Assembly: GCA_014382365.1 (NCBI GenBank)
Contig: JACNJW010000042.1
Span: 1 to 35,242 of the forward strand
Reading direction: 5' to 3'
Origin: SAR324 cluster bacterium
GTDB taxonomy: Bacteria; SAR324; NAC60-12
Length of the DNA stretch: 35,242 nucleotides
Part shown: positions 1-7,064 of the stretch, piece after piece
Position numbering within the stretch: the first letter of the stretch is position 1
How the letters are laid out: each line of letters begins with the position of its first letter
Translations under genes and position numbers: made by a program
Notes under the pieces: generated by a model
Told to the model about the DNA's origin: nothing
Database searches by the model: none
Seen by the model: only the letters and a program-made list of their open reading frames with translations

Positions 1-492
1 AAAGATATTGATGAATTAAAACCGGAAATTGCCGGAATGCAAATGCTTAAAGCTCAAATGAATGCGGATATGCTAACCGATGATTTACGAAAAAACAGAA
101 GCAGTAACGAAAGCTTTTGGCTTGTTGGTCAACCCGATATTAAAGTTCATAAACGCAAAGAGGGTAAAATACAGGTAGAAGTAATGGGCTTTGATTATTA
201 CAATCCAAAAACTGGAAATGTAGAAAGCGGTGGTAAAAAGAATATTGCCATGTGGATGCTTGATACAGATTACGACAACCGTTCTCTATTTCCATCACAG
301 GTGTTTTTTCCAATGGCAGGTGCTAAAGACGGTTGGAGCAGACTTGCCAAAAATTTAAAAGCAGAAATTGATGAAGAAAAGATAGAAGCTTTTAGAGGTA
401 CAGAGTCCATTGAATTTGAACCGGGCAAAACCATTGCAGTAAAAATTATTGATGATAGAGGGATTGAATCCTTGAGGGTAATAACTTTATGA
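1..492 (+). CDS. Site-specific DNA-methyltransferase (adenine, Mod-like), C-terminal part
   Basis: The reading frame is open from base 1, so this is the last 163 residues of a gene that starts outside the window; the methyltransferase catalytic motifs are therefore not visible. The fragment (FWLVGQPDI near the start, then GFDYYNPKTG, AMWMLDTDYD, FFPMAGAKDGW and KIIDDRGIESL) matches my recollection of the C-terminal region of Mod-type (COG2189-like) DNA methyltransferases that sit beside DEAH-helicase restriction subunits. In such systems this subunit recognises the site and methylates adenine with S-adenosylmethionine. Its stop overlaps the start of the next gene by 4 bases (ATGA at 489-492), so the three genes 1-4177 are probably translated as one coupled operon. 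The family call rests on the C-terminal pattern and on the neighbours. Confidence 0.75.
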   Translation, partial: KDIDELKPEIAGMQMLKAQMNADMLTDDLRKNRSSNESFWLVGQPDIKVHKRKEGKIQVEVMGFDYYNPKTGNVESGGKKNIAMWMLDTDYDNRSLFPSQVFFPMAGAKDGWSRLAKNLKAEIDEEKIEAFRGTESIEFEPGKTIAVKIIDDRGIESLRVITL

Positions 493-1358
493 GCAAATCA
501 GAAGATAAAGCTATTGCCATATTTGAAGGCTATAAAATCCGCAGACATTATGATGAAGAAAAAGAGGTTTGGTATTTCTCTGTTATAGATATTCTCCATG
601 TTTTATTACAAAACAATGATTATCAAACATCCAGAAAATACTGGAACAAGCTTAAAGAACGGCTGAAAAAGGAAGGAAATCAGTCGGTGACAAATTGTCA
701 CCAACTGAAATTGCCATCTTCTGATGGAAAAATGTATAAAACCGATGTTACAAATCCTGAAACACTGCTTCGCCTGATACAATCTGTACCCAGCCCTAAA
801 GCTGAACCCATCAAACTATGGCTTGCCAAGGTAGGATATGAACGGATGCAGGACATGGCAGATCCTGCAAAATCACTCGATAGAGCAAGGGAATACTGGC
901 AGCAGCACGGCAGAAGCGAAAAATGGATTCAACAGCGAATGACCGGGCAGGAAACCCGAAATAAATTAACAGATTACTGGAAAGAACATGATATTAAAGA
1001 CGAACAAGAATACGCTATTCTCACTAATATTATCCATAAAGAATGGACGGGCGTTACGGTAAAACAACACAAAGGTATAAAATCATTAAAATCGCAAAAC
1101 CTGCGTGACCATATGAGTGAAGCAGAGTTGATTTTTACTGCTCTTGCAGAATTGTCTACCAGACAAATAGCAGAAACAGATCAAGCTACAGGATTAAGCC
1201 AAAATAAAACCGCAGGCAAAAAAGGCGGAGCAGTAGCAAAAAAAGCAAGGTTAGATTTAGAAAGCAAAACAGGTAAAAACGTTGTTACCGGTGAAAACTT
1301 TCTTCCGCCTAAAAAACAAAACAAACAAATAAAGAACCGTAAAAAGAGTGATAAGTAA
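489..1358 (+). CDS. DinD-like protein with BRO-N (antirepressor-type) N-terminal domain
   Basis: This 289-aa protein has an N-terminal BRO-N-like domain (residues about 10-120, including VWYFSVIDIL and a typical basic middle). The C-terminal half resembles E. coli DinD: HKGIKSLKSQNLRDHMSEAE, then ELSTRQIAETDQATGLSQN and a GENFLPP tail, parallel to DinD's KGLKKNQKILDHM and its NSKQQAN segment. DinD is a DNA-damage-induced protein reported to act on RecA filaments. BRO-N domains bind DNA in phage antirepressors. The gene sits between the methyltransferase and the restriction subunit, with a 4-bp overlap upstream and a TAATG overlap (1356-1360) downstream, so it is a stoichiometric part of the operon. 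A regulatory or recombination-related role in the restriction system is inference. The C-terminus ends in a Lys/Asn-rich tail. Confidence 0.75.
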   Translation: MSKSEDKAIAIFEGYKIRRHYDEEKEVWYFSVIDILHVLLQNNDYQTSRKYWNKLKERLKKEGNQSVTNCHQLKLPSSDGKMYKTDVTNPETLLRLIQSVPSPKAEPIKLWLAKVGYERMQDMADPAKSLDRAREYWQQHGRSEKWIQQRMTGQETRNKLTDYWKEHDIKDEQEYAILTNIIHKEWTGVTVKQHKGIKSLKSQNLRDHMSEAELIFTALAELSTRQIAETDQATGLSQNKTAGKKGGAVAKKARLDLESKTGKNVVTGENFLPPKKQNKQIKNRKKSDK

Positions 1359-4177
1359 TGGCGAAAAACATAGATAAACTAATTATTAATAGTCCTTATC
1401 AAGAGCCGCAATCACATTGGTCTTATGATAGAGAAAACAGAGATTTTAATATTAAAAAAGGCAGACGGCCTGCCGGATATGTAATAGCAACTCCAAATTC
1501 AAAAGCCTTTGACGACCCCGGTATTTTTGTAGAAATAGCCTCGGTTAGTGTAATTCGACCAAGAGTTAAGAAATGGAAAGAAAACGGGTATCTGGGGGTT
1601 ACCGGAATTACAAAAAGATTATTAAACCATTGGCAAGACCCTGAAGAGAGAAAAGAGAGGCGATTTTTCTTTTGTCAGTTAGAAGCAATAGAAACTCTTA
1701 TCTGGCTTACAGAGGCTCCTGCGTCCGAAAAGGTGGGAATAAATATAGCGGGCGATGGAGGAGCATTTGAGAGATGGTGCAGTAAAATGGCAACCGGCTC
1801 CGGTAAAACCATTATAATGTCCATGATTATTGCGTGGAATTTTATTAATAAAGTTACCAATCCAACAGATGCAAGATTTAGCAAAAGCGCTCTTGTTGTT
1901 GCTCCCGGATTAACCGTAAAAAGCCGTTTACAGGTATTGCAGCCAACTAATAAAGAAAATTATTACGAAGAATTTAATATTGTCCCTCCCTCTTTAATGG
2001 ATAAACTTCGGCAAGGAAAAATATTAATTCAAAACTGGCATACATTGGCATGGGATACACAGGACAAACTTGATGCAAAAGCAGAAAAAGGGCAATTGCG
2101 TAGTGTTGACAAGAGAAAGCGAACAGAAATAAGTGGAGAAGCTTATGTAAGGCAAGTCCTTGGAGATATGGCTAATGCTAGAAATATTCTTGTAATTAAT
2201 GATGAAGCTCATCACGCATGGCGAGTAAATACAGAGGCTGTTGGAAAATATAAAAGGCTTGGTTCTGAAAAAGACAGTGCCGAAGAAGCAACAATTTGGG
2301 TAGGTGGTCTTGATCGTATTCATCAACAAAGAGGAATATTAAAATGTTTCGACCTTTCCGCAACGCCATTTACGCCGTCTGGCAAAAAAACGGACGAAGA
2401 TGCACTTTTCACATGGATAGTGTCTGATTTTGGTTTAAATGATGCGATAGAATCCGGATTGGTAAAAACTCCTCGGGTAGTAGTTAGAGATGACAGTAAA
2501 GTAACAAAAGAAATTAAATCTAGGTTATATCATATTTATGCTGATGATGAAGTGAAAGATGACATTAATAGAAAAGCAGATGAAACAGAACCACTTCCGG
2601 ATTTATTAATAAATGCTTATTATCTTTTAGGAAAAGACTGGCAGGAAGCAAGAGATGAATGGCTGAAGGTCGGTCATAAAGTACCACCGGTTATGATTAC
2701 TGTTGCTAATAGAACTGAAACATCTGCAAGAATAAAATATGCTTTTGACCATAATCAAATACTTATTCCCGAACTATGCAACGCAGATAAAACACTACAA
2801 ATTGACAGCAAGATATTAAATGAAGCAGAAGCCGAAACAGAAGCAACCGATATTGATTTATCATCTAAAAGTGAAAGTAACGATGAAAATTCAACACCAA
2901 AACTTACTAAAAAACAACAAGCTGAGTTATTAAGAAGAACTGTTGACACTGTGGGGAGAGAAGGTGAGCCTGGTGAACAAATACAAAATGTTATTTCTGT
3001 CGGAATGCTATCTGAAGGTTGGGATGCTAAAACAGTAACCCACATTATGGGTTTAAGAGCTTTTTCTAGTCAGTTGCTATGCGAACAGGTTGTTGGCAGA
3101 GGATTAAGACGTGTCAGTTATGATATTGGCGATGATGGACTATTTGAAGCGGAATATGTGAATATTTTTGGTGTACCTTTTACATTTTTACCACATGAAG
3201 GAGGAGAAGGCGTTCCACCTCCCCCGCCAAAACCCAAAACAAAAATTGAACCTGTTAAAGATAAAGTAGAACATGAAATTGCATGGCCTAATATTCTCCG
3301 TATAGATCATATCTATAAACCAATATTAAATATTGATTGGAAAAAAATTAAAACATTAGAGATTGACCCTTACGAATCGATAACACAGGCAGGTTTAGCT
3401 GCAATTATTTCAGGAAAACCTAATCCGACAGTTAAAGTAGCAATAGGTTTGGAGAAAATTGCAGAAGATACCAGAACACAATCTATTGTTTTTCGAATTG
3501 CTTCAACAATTTACAACTCGGAAAAACGACCTGACTGGAAAGGAAGCAAAGAAGTATTCCTTGCTCAAGTAGTGCGAATTGTAGAACAGTTTATTAATAC
3601 AGATAAAATAACAGTCAAACATGATTTGTTTCATCAAGACTATTCAAAAAAGAAGATTTTAATTATCCTGAATATGAATAAAATCATCCAACATATTTGG
3701 TCAGAAATTCGAACAGAAAACACATTAAAACTATCACCGGTTTTTGATAAAGAAAATCCCATTCGTTCTACATCAAATGTAAGAACATGGTTTACAAGTA
3801 AACCATGTGAGTGGATAGAAAAATCACACATAAGTCATTGCGTGTATGATAGTGGTTGGGAGGCATCGGAAGCTTATTTTCTGGAAAAGTCTGACCTGGT
3901 AAAATCATTTGTAAAAAACGACCATCTTGGATTTACCATACTTTACAATTATAAAGGTGTAATTAGAAAATACTATCCTGATTTTATAATAAAATTATCA
4001 AGTGGCGATTTTATGGTTTTAGAGACAAAGGGAATTGACAGCCAACAGAATAAGACTAAACGTGAATATTTGAATGAATGGATAAATGCAGTAAATGAAC
4101 AAGGTGGATTTGGTAAATGGAAATGGGGCGTTTCTTTTGAACCAAGTGATATTGGAAGTGTATTGACAAAGGACTGA
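1358..4177 (+). CDS. Type III-like restriction subunit: DEAH helicase with C-terminal PD-(D/E)xK nuclease
   Basis: This 939-aa protein has the full set of superfamily 2 helicase motifs: Walker A ATGSGKT at 145-151, DEAH at 282-285, SAT at 334-336, an EGWDA motif V at about 553 and QVVGRGLRR motif VI at 577-585. The C-terminus carries a plausible PD-(D/E)xK nuclease core: YPD at 873-875 followed by ETK at 889-891. This is the architecture of Res subunits of ATP-dependent type III-like systems (I recall an NCBI family called BPTD_3080 for this form). It should translocate on DNA and cut it when paired with the methyltransferase. The start overlaps the stop of the DinD-like gene. The stop lies only 10 bp before an attC-like site, the spacing seen for the last gene of an integron cassette. 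A proline-rich linker follows the helicase core. All helicase motifs look intact. Confidence 0.9.
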   Translation: MAKNIDKLIINSPYQEPQSHWSYDRENRDFNIKKGRRPAGYVIATPNSKAFDDPGIFVEIASVSVIRPRVKKWKENGYLGVTGITKRLLNHWQDPEERKERRFFFCQLEAIETLIWLTEAPASEKVGINIAGDGGAFERWCSKMATGSGKTIIMSMIIAWNFINKVTNPTDARFSKSALVVAPGLTVKSRLQVLQPTNKENYYEEFNIVPPSLMDKLRQGKILIQNWHTLAWDTQDKLDAKAEKGQLRSVDKRKRTEISGEAYVRQVLGDMANARNILVINDEAHHAWRVNTEAVGKYKRLGSEKDSAEEATIWVGGLDRIHQQRGILKCFDLSATPFTPSGKKTDEDALFTWIVSDFGLNDAIESGLVKTPRVVVRDDSKVTKEIKSRLYHIYADDEVKDDINRKADETEPLPDLLINAYYLLGKDWQEARDEWLKVGHKVPPVMITVANRTETSARIKYAFDHNQILIPELCNADKTLQIDSKILNEAEAETEATDIDLSSKSESNDENSTPKLTKKQQAELLRRTVDTVGREGEPGEQIQNVISVGMLSEGWDAKTVTHIMGLRAFSSQLLCEQVVGRGLRRVSYDIGDDGLFEAEYVNIFGVPFTFLPHEGGEGVPPPPPKPKTKIEPVKDKVEHEIAWPNILRIDHIYKPILNIDWKKIKTLEIDPYESITQAGLAAIISGKPNPTVKVAIGLEKIAEDTRTQSIVFRIASTIYNSEKRPDWKGSKEVFLAQVVRIVEQFINTDKITVKHDLFHQDYSKKKILIILNMNKIIQHIWSEIRTENTLKLSPVFDKENPIRSTSNVRTWFTSKPCEWIEKSHISHCVYDSGWEASEAYFLEKSDLVKSFVKNDHLGFTILYNYKGVIRKYYPDFIIKLSSGDFMVLETKGIDSQQNKTKREYLNEWINAVNEQGGFGKWKWGVSFEPSDIGSVLTKD

Positions 4178-4187
4178 TAATGAAATG

Positions 4188-4255
4188 TATAACAAATCGT
4201 TGCACCTGACATTTCTCCGCTCCGCTCCAAAATGCAGGTGAACTCTGGTGTTATA
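4188..4255 (+). other. attC-like integron recombination site 1
   Basis: This is an imperfect palindrome with the layout of an integron attC. The outer arms are TATAACA (4188-4194) and TGTTATA (4249-4255), giving R'' and R'. The inner arms are TTGCACCTG and CAGGTGAA, giving L'' and L'. The L'' arm has one extra G relative to its partner, which is the extrahelical base typical of folded attC sites. The predicted cut is between G4250 and T4251. The site starts 10 bp after the restriction gene stop. Arms and central loop closely resemble site 3 at 6085-6165. R' (GTTATAT) is a slightly off-consensus GTTRRRY. Confidence 0.8.
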
Positions 4256-4280
4256 TTTTCACCTGAAATAAAAAATACAA

Positions 4281-4841
4281 ATGGCAAAAAAAGAATTTAC
4301 TCTGTTGAAAGAGTATTTGTATTGGTCGTTTTCAAATTTAGCGATGGCTCATTCAGCGGTTGATAAAAAAGCAGAAAAATACATTCAGATCAGCTATATA
4401 ATCAGAGCAAGATTGTTCAAGGGTTTAATGCAAGAAACTATGAATGTTGGATCAATTATTGATGATGAAAGAATGAAGATGAAACTACCACAAATTTGTT
4501 CTTACTGTGGAAGCAGTGACAATCTCTCAGTTGATCATCTGATTCCAAAATTTAAAGGTGGAGAAGAAAGTGGTGATAATTTCGTTTGGGCATGTAGAAA
4601 ATGCAACAGTTCAAAAAATAGGACAGATTTAATGGAATGGTACAATAAAAGAGGGACATTCCCGCCTCTATTATTGCTAAGAAGATATTTAAAGCTTATA
4701 ATCGACCATTGTTCAAAAAACGATTTACTTGATTTATCCTTGGAAGAAGCAAAAAACAGAACTTTTCCTTTTAGTTTTCACTCAATTCCCCAGGTATTCC
4801 CGAAACCACCTGAGTTGAAACTTTGGATAACTGAAATTTAA
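4281..4841 (+). CDS. HNH endonuclease
   Basis: This 186-aa protein has a central HNH fold with a zinc site. C73 and C76 (CSYC) and C105 and C108 (CRKC) form two CxxC knuckles. The active-site pair D85-H86 (SVDHLIP) and N100 (GDNFVWAC) lie between them, with the terminal N109/K112 of the CNSSK motif. The N-terminal 65 residues are helical and charged and I do not recognise a targeting domain there; the C-terminal 70 residues are also unassigned. It should be a metal-dependent DNA nickase or nuclease. It is the first gene of a cassette and begins 30 bp after the attC cut site, with only a weak ribosome-binding site. Its partner could be the downstream toxin-antitoxin pair or the restriction operon upstream, but neither link is shown by the sequence. 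Confidence 0.85.
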   Translation: MAKKEFTLLKEYLYWSFSNLAMAHSAVDKKAEKYIQISYIIRARLFKGLMQETMNVGSIIDDERMKMKLPQICSYCGSSDNLSVDHLIPKFKGGEESGDNFVWACRKCNSSKNRTDLMEWYNKRGTFPPLLLLRRYLKLIIDHCSKNDLLDLSLEEAKNRTFPFSFHSIPQVFPKPPELKLWITEI

Positions 4842-4860
4842 TTATAAAAGGTCACCGAAC

Positions 4861-5067
4861 ATGAATAGTAAAGAAATACTTCAAAGTGCGATAAGTCTTA
4901 AACCGGAAGAGCGGTTTTTGGTTATCGAGGGATTGTTGAAGAGCCTTGATCAGCCTGACCGAAAACTTGATGATATCTGGGCAGAAGAAGCATCGAAAAG
5001 GCTTACGGCATACCGTGAAGGACGGTTGCAAGGGATTGCTATGGAAGAAGTTTTCAAAGATCGGTAA
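4861..5067 (+). CDS. Addiction-module antitoxin (RelB-like, Unstab_antitox family)
   Basis: This 68-aa protein matches the short helical antitoxins of the TIGR02574/PF09720 type: an N-terminal SAISLKPEERFLVIEGLL helix pair, then a conserved WAEEASKRLTAYREGR segment that wraps the toxin. It should neutralise the ParE/RelE-like protein encoded by the next gene and, with it, autorepress the pair. The two genes overlap at TAATG (5065-5069). An AAGG just before GTCACC acts as the ribosome-binding site. It shares a cassette with the upstream HNH gene, 19 bp away. Confidence 0.85.
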   Translation: MNSKEILQSAISLKPEERFLVIEGLLKSLDQPDRKLDDIWAEEASKRLTAYREGRLQGIAMEEVFKDR

Positions 5068-5363
5068 TGCGAATCATTTTTTCAGAGCTTGCTAAACAGG
5101 AAATGGATGATGCTGTGGCATTTTATGAATTAGAGTTCCGTGGGCTTGGTCTAAGATTCAAAGGTGAGGTTAAGAAAGCAGCATTAAGAATTATAGAATA
5201 TCCTGCTGCGTGGTCAATTGAACGTGATGAAATCAGAAAATGTTTACTTCACAAATTTCCATATAAATTGTTGTATTCTATCGAGGGCGATCATATTTTT
5301 GTAATTGCAGTTGCTCACCTTCACCGTCAGCCTGATTATTGGGTTGATCGACAAAAAATATAA
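5067..5363 (+). CDS. RelE/ParE-family toxin
   Basis: This 98-aa protein has the RelE/ParE fold pattern: FSELAKQEMDDAVAFYE at the N-terminus, a long basic helix ending FKGEVKKAALRI, and a beta-sheet with KFPYKLLYSI and IFVIAVAHLHRQPDYW. The HxHRxPxYW ending is typical of the ParE-like subgroup. The target (ribosome or gyrase) cannot be decided from sequence; RelE catalytic residues are not clearly present. It is translationally coupled to the antitoxin. Its stop codon (5361-5363) lies inside the R'' arm of attC-like site 2, a tight fit typical of cassette genes. Confidence 0.85.
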   Translation: MRIIFSELAKQEMDDAVAFYELEFRGLGLRFKGEVKKAALRIIEYPAAWSIERDEIRKCLLHKFPYKLLYSIEGDHIFVIAVAHLHRQPDYWVDRQKI

Positions 5364-5424
5364 CAAATCAATAAAGACCGATTTTCCTCGTGCCTCGGAA
5401 AACGGCTTATTTCGGTCGTTAGCT
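5358..5424 (+). other. attC-like integron recombination site 2
   Basis: This is an imperfect palindrome with R'' ATAACAAA at about 5360 and R' GTTAGCT at 5418-5424. The inner arms are AATAAAGACCG and CGGCTTATTT, again with one extra base in the left arm. The terminal loop is closed by TTTTCC and GGAAAA. The predicted cut is between G5418 and T5419. The inner arms differ from those of sites 1 and 3, as expected for cassettes of different origin. Confidence 0.75.
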
Positions 5425-5467
5425 GAGGTAGCAAAGGAACGTCTCAATAATTAAAGTAAGAACAGTC

Positions 5468-5503
5468 TTGTATGCAAGATTAGAATGAAGCATAATGTAT
5501 AAT
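5468..5503 (+). promoter_or_regulatory. Putative sigma-70 promoter of the AbrB/MazF cassette
   Basis: TTGTAT at 5468-5473 and CATAAT at 5491-5496 are separated by 17 bp. A second -10-like TATAAT lies at 5498-5503. The antitoxin start at 5538 is about 35 bp downstream. Motif match only. Confidence 0.5.
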
Positions 5504-5537
5504 AACAACTCTGTGACTTAAAATGTGGAGAGAAAGA

Positions 5538-5750
5538 ATGTTACAAACTATTGAAGCGACCATTGATGAGAGAGGTAATGTCCATTTACTGGAATCTGTT
5601 AAATTGGACAAACCTCAGCGAGCATTTGTCACGATTTTCCCTGATGGGCAAGATATGCCTGAAACCGCTTTGCTCAGTGAAGCTGCACTTGCTAAAGATT
5701 GGAACCGTCCTGAAGAGGATACCGCATGGTCAAGCTTACAACCGGAATAG
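5538..5750 (+). CDS. Antitoxin (AbrB/MazE-like) of MazF pair
   Basis: This 70-aa protein begins MLQTIEATIDERGNVHLLE, a swapped-hairpin-like beta DNA-binding segment of the kind common in small antitoxins of cyanobacteria and other bacteria. It ends with the conserved acidic toxin-binding part (TALLSEAALAKDWNRPEED). I chose the ATG at 5538, because GGAG at 5527-5530 sits 7 bp ahead of it; the in-frame ATG at 5523 has no such site. The last 25 bases overlap the toxin gene, which points to translational coupling. The partner assignment is strong from position. The exact antitoxin family name is less certain. Confidence 0.8.
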   Translation: MLQTIEATIDERGNVHLLESVKLDKPQRAFVTIFPDGQDMPETALLSEAALAKDWNRPEEDTAWSSLQPE

Positions 5751-6070
5751 TCGTCTTAATCCCTTTTCCTTTTTCGGATTTATCAAAGTCAAAATTGAGA
5801 CCAGCAGTTGTTTTGGCGGATGTGGGTCGGGACGATTGGGTTTTATGCCAAATTACAAGTAATCCTTATGGAGACCATCAATCTATCCCATTGACTGAGA
5901 TGAATTTTGCTACGGGTTCATTACCTTTGGAAAGTTACGTTCGTCCAGACAAACTATTTACAGCTAACAATAACCTTGTTCTAAAACAAGTTGGAACATT
6001 GAATACGAAGACCTTTAAGCAAATCATTGATGCCGTGATCAATATTTTATATAGAGATTTGCGTTCATAG
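5726..6070 (+). CDS. MazF/PemK-family endoribonuclease toxin
   Basis: This 114-aa protein has the PemK/MazF signature: GIVVLIPFPFSDLS, then SKLRPAVVLA with the conserved Arg (R25), then DDWVLCQITSNPYGD with T44/S45 in the catalytic strand. Such toxins cut single-stranded RNA at short motifs when the labile antitoxin is lost. Length matches the family. The start overlaps the antitoxin gene by 25 bases. The stop is 15 bp before attC-like site 3. No inactivating lesion is visible. Confidence 0.88.
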   Translation: MVKLTTGIVVLIPFPFSDLSKSKLRPAVVLADVGRDDWVLCQITSNPYGDHQSIPLTEMNFATGSLPLESYVRPDKLFTANNNLVLKQVGTLNTKTFKQIIDAVINILYRDLRS

Positions 6071-6084
6071 GAAAGCATTCATCA

Positions 6085-6165
6085 CCTAACAATCCGTTGC
6101 ACCTGACTGCTTTTCCGCGCCGCTACGCTCTGCTCCAAATCGGCAGGTGAACTTAGTCGTTAGCT
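6085..6165 (+). other. attC-like integron recombination site 3 (end of array)
   Basis: The outer arms are CTAAC (6086-6090) and GTTAGCT (6159-6165). The inner arms are GTTGCACCTG and CAGGTGAAC, with one extra G in the left arm exactly as in site 1. The central loop is rich in CCGC/CGCTCTGCTCC and also resembles site 1, so the two sites are related. The predicted cut is between G6159 and T6160. No further attC-like structure is seen downstream. Confidence 0.8.
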
Positions 6166-6177
6166 GTAAAAAAACGC

Positions 6178-6462
6178 ATGGATAAATACCAAGAAATTAA
6201 AGTTGCCAGAAAGACTGGGCTTGTGGCACAAACACAGGGACTAACATATCTTTCTACACTGGCAGGCCTGGTATTTTTTAGCCACCAGACCGGTGCATTT
6301 ATTGGGGCCTGGTTGGGAGGACGAATCTATGACATCTATCAAGACTACACTGTGATGTGGTGGGCTGCTATTGCCCTGGGACTTCTGGCAGCCATCCTTC
6401 ATTTACCAATAAAGGAAGAAGCTAGCTTTCTTGCGCTCGAAGAAGCCAAAGTCGAGGCTTGA
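6178..6462 (+). pseudogene. MFS transporter remnant (C-terminal two transmembrane helices only)
   Basis: The translation from about residue 14 (GLVAQTQGLTYLSTLAGLVF) to PIKEE matches the last part of MFS transporters of the group ending in FLSHQ.G.FLGAWLGG..YD and ..WW...LG..AA.LH.PI. Helix 11 is at about 23-45 and helix 12 at about 58-78. A complete transporter is about 400 aa, so some 320 N-terminal residues are missing. The preceding 13 residues (MDKYQEIKVARKT) do not look like MFS sequence and there is no ribosome-binding site, so this is a truncated gene rather than a functional one. The break falls within about 50 bp of the last attC cut site, which suggests that the array or its deletion removed the 5' part. 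Confidence 0.75.
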
Positions 6463-6785
6463 CCCCATTCAATAGCTCACGATCCGAATCCACCAGTTGT
6501 TCTGAATTAAGATAACCACAAATTTCAATTAATATTAATATTTCTTGAAAATATATTTTCGCAGCAAATATTAATTTGACATGTATAAACAACATGTTAA
6601 CAATATTTCAAAAAAACATTTCTACTTTTTCTCTGCAGATTTTATTTTCAGGCAACATTATTGCTACATAGAGTATAAGCCGTTAAACTTTCGGCTACAA
6701 TGATAACATATTTTGAGTTTCCGAAATTGGTTTTCTAAACCGGCAAGTTTGGAAAGATAATAAACTGAGTTTTTGAGAAAGTAGC
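6463..6785. promoter_or_regulatory. AT-rich intergenic region with nested inverted repeats and candidate promoter
   Basis: No gene is visible. AATTAATATT (6527-6536) and AATATTAATT (6567-6576) form a perfect 10-bp inverted repeat enclosing a perfect 14-bp palindrome at 6547-6560. A consensus -35 TTGACA lies at 6576-6581, with a weak -10 (AACAAT, 6599-6604) 17 bp on. ACATGT occurs twice around this promoter (6579-6584 and 6592-6597). The 5' leader to 6786 holds two weak hairpins (6678-6696 and 6729-6741). Confidence 0.45.
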
Positions 6786-7025
6786 ATGAGCAAGGTTTTC
6801 TACCCCTTTATTGAACAACAAAAATCCGAGCAGAAGCCTAAGGATGAAGAGTGGCAAATAGAGGAGAATTTTCTAAACCTCTGGGGTTATTTAAGAAGAA
6901 GATATCCAAATGTCGATTTGGAAGAAAAAAAATTCAACGATTTAATTGAACTCAAAACCACTTTGGAAGGTCCCCATCAACTCAGGGAATGGAACGAAGA
7001 CATTGCTTCAGTCAGGAAGCATTGA
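6786..7025 (+). CDS. Hypothetical protein (79 aa), probable partner of the next gene
   Basis: This is a short, highly charged soluble protein (Glu/Lys-rich, with WQIEENFLNLWGYLRRRYP in the middle) that I do not recognise. It has no signal peptide or membrane segment and should be mostly helical. A GAGAAAG precedes the ATG at a workable distance. The following 620-aa gene starts 39 bp after its stop on the same strand with no promoter-like sequence between, so the two are probably co-transcribed from the promoter near 6576-6604. The coding call is supported by the ribosome-binding site, length and spacing rather than homology. Confidence 0.6.
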   Translation: MSKVFYPFIEQQKSEQKPKDEEWQIEENFLNLWGYLRRRYPNVDLEEKKFNDLIELKTTLEGPHQLREWNEDIASVRKH

Positions 7026-7064
7026 TCAATGCACAAAGTATAAAACCCTCAAGGGCACATTTTC

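Larger units (their letters stand above)
4251..5418 (+). mobile_element. Integron gene cassette carrying HNH nuclease and RelB/ParE-like toxin-antitoxin pair
   Basis: The segment between the predicted cut points of attC-like sites 1 and 2 has the structure of a gene cassette: coding sequence starting about 30 bp after the upstream junction, all genes on the same strand, and a 3' attC that begins at the stop codon of the last gene. At about 1.17 kb with three genes it is larger than the usual one-gene cassette. No attC separates the HNH gene from the toxin-antitoxin genes (only 19 bp lie between them). Assignment depends on the attC calls. Confidence 0.7.
5419..6159 (+). mobile_element. Integron gene cassette carrying AbrB-like antitoxin and MazF/PemK toxin
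   Basis: The segment lies between the predicted cut points of attC-like sites 2 and 3. It is about 740 bp long, contains two co-oriented genes and ends in an attC 15 bp after the toxin stop. It seems to carry its own promoter (5468-5496), as toxin-antitoxin cassettes in arrays often do, which would keep the pair expressed wherever the cassette sits. Confidence 0.7.

Noticed and set aside
1675..3045. Several minus-strand frames of 69-101 aa inside the restriction gene
   Set aside because: They lie antisense to intact helicase motifs and contain no family motif; the coding strand is unambiguous.
4188..4255. Reading the palindrome after the restriction gene as a transcription terminator
   Set aside because: The stem has an extra base, a large structured loop and no U-run, and a sister site of the same design occurs at 6085-6165; attC explains all of this better.
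5523..5537. Start of the AbrB-like antitoxin at the first ATG (5523)
   Set aside because: The GGAG at 5527-5530 lies downstream of this ATG and correctly spaced for the ATG at 5538.
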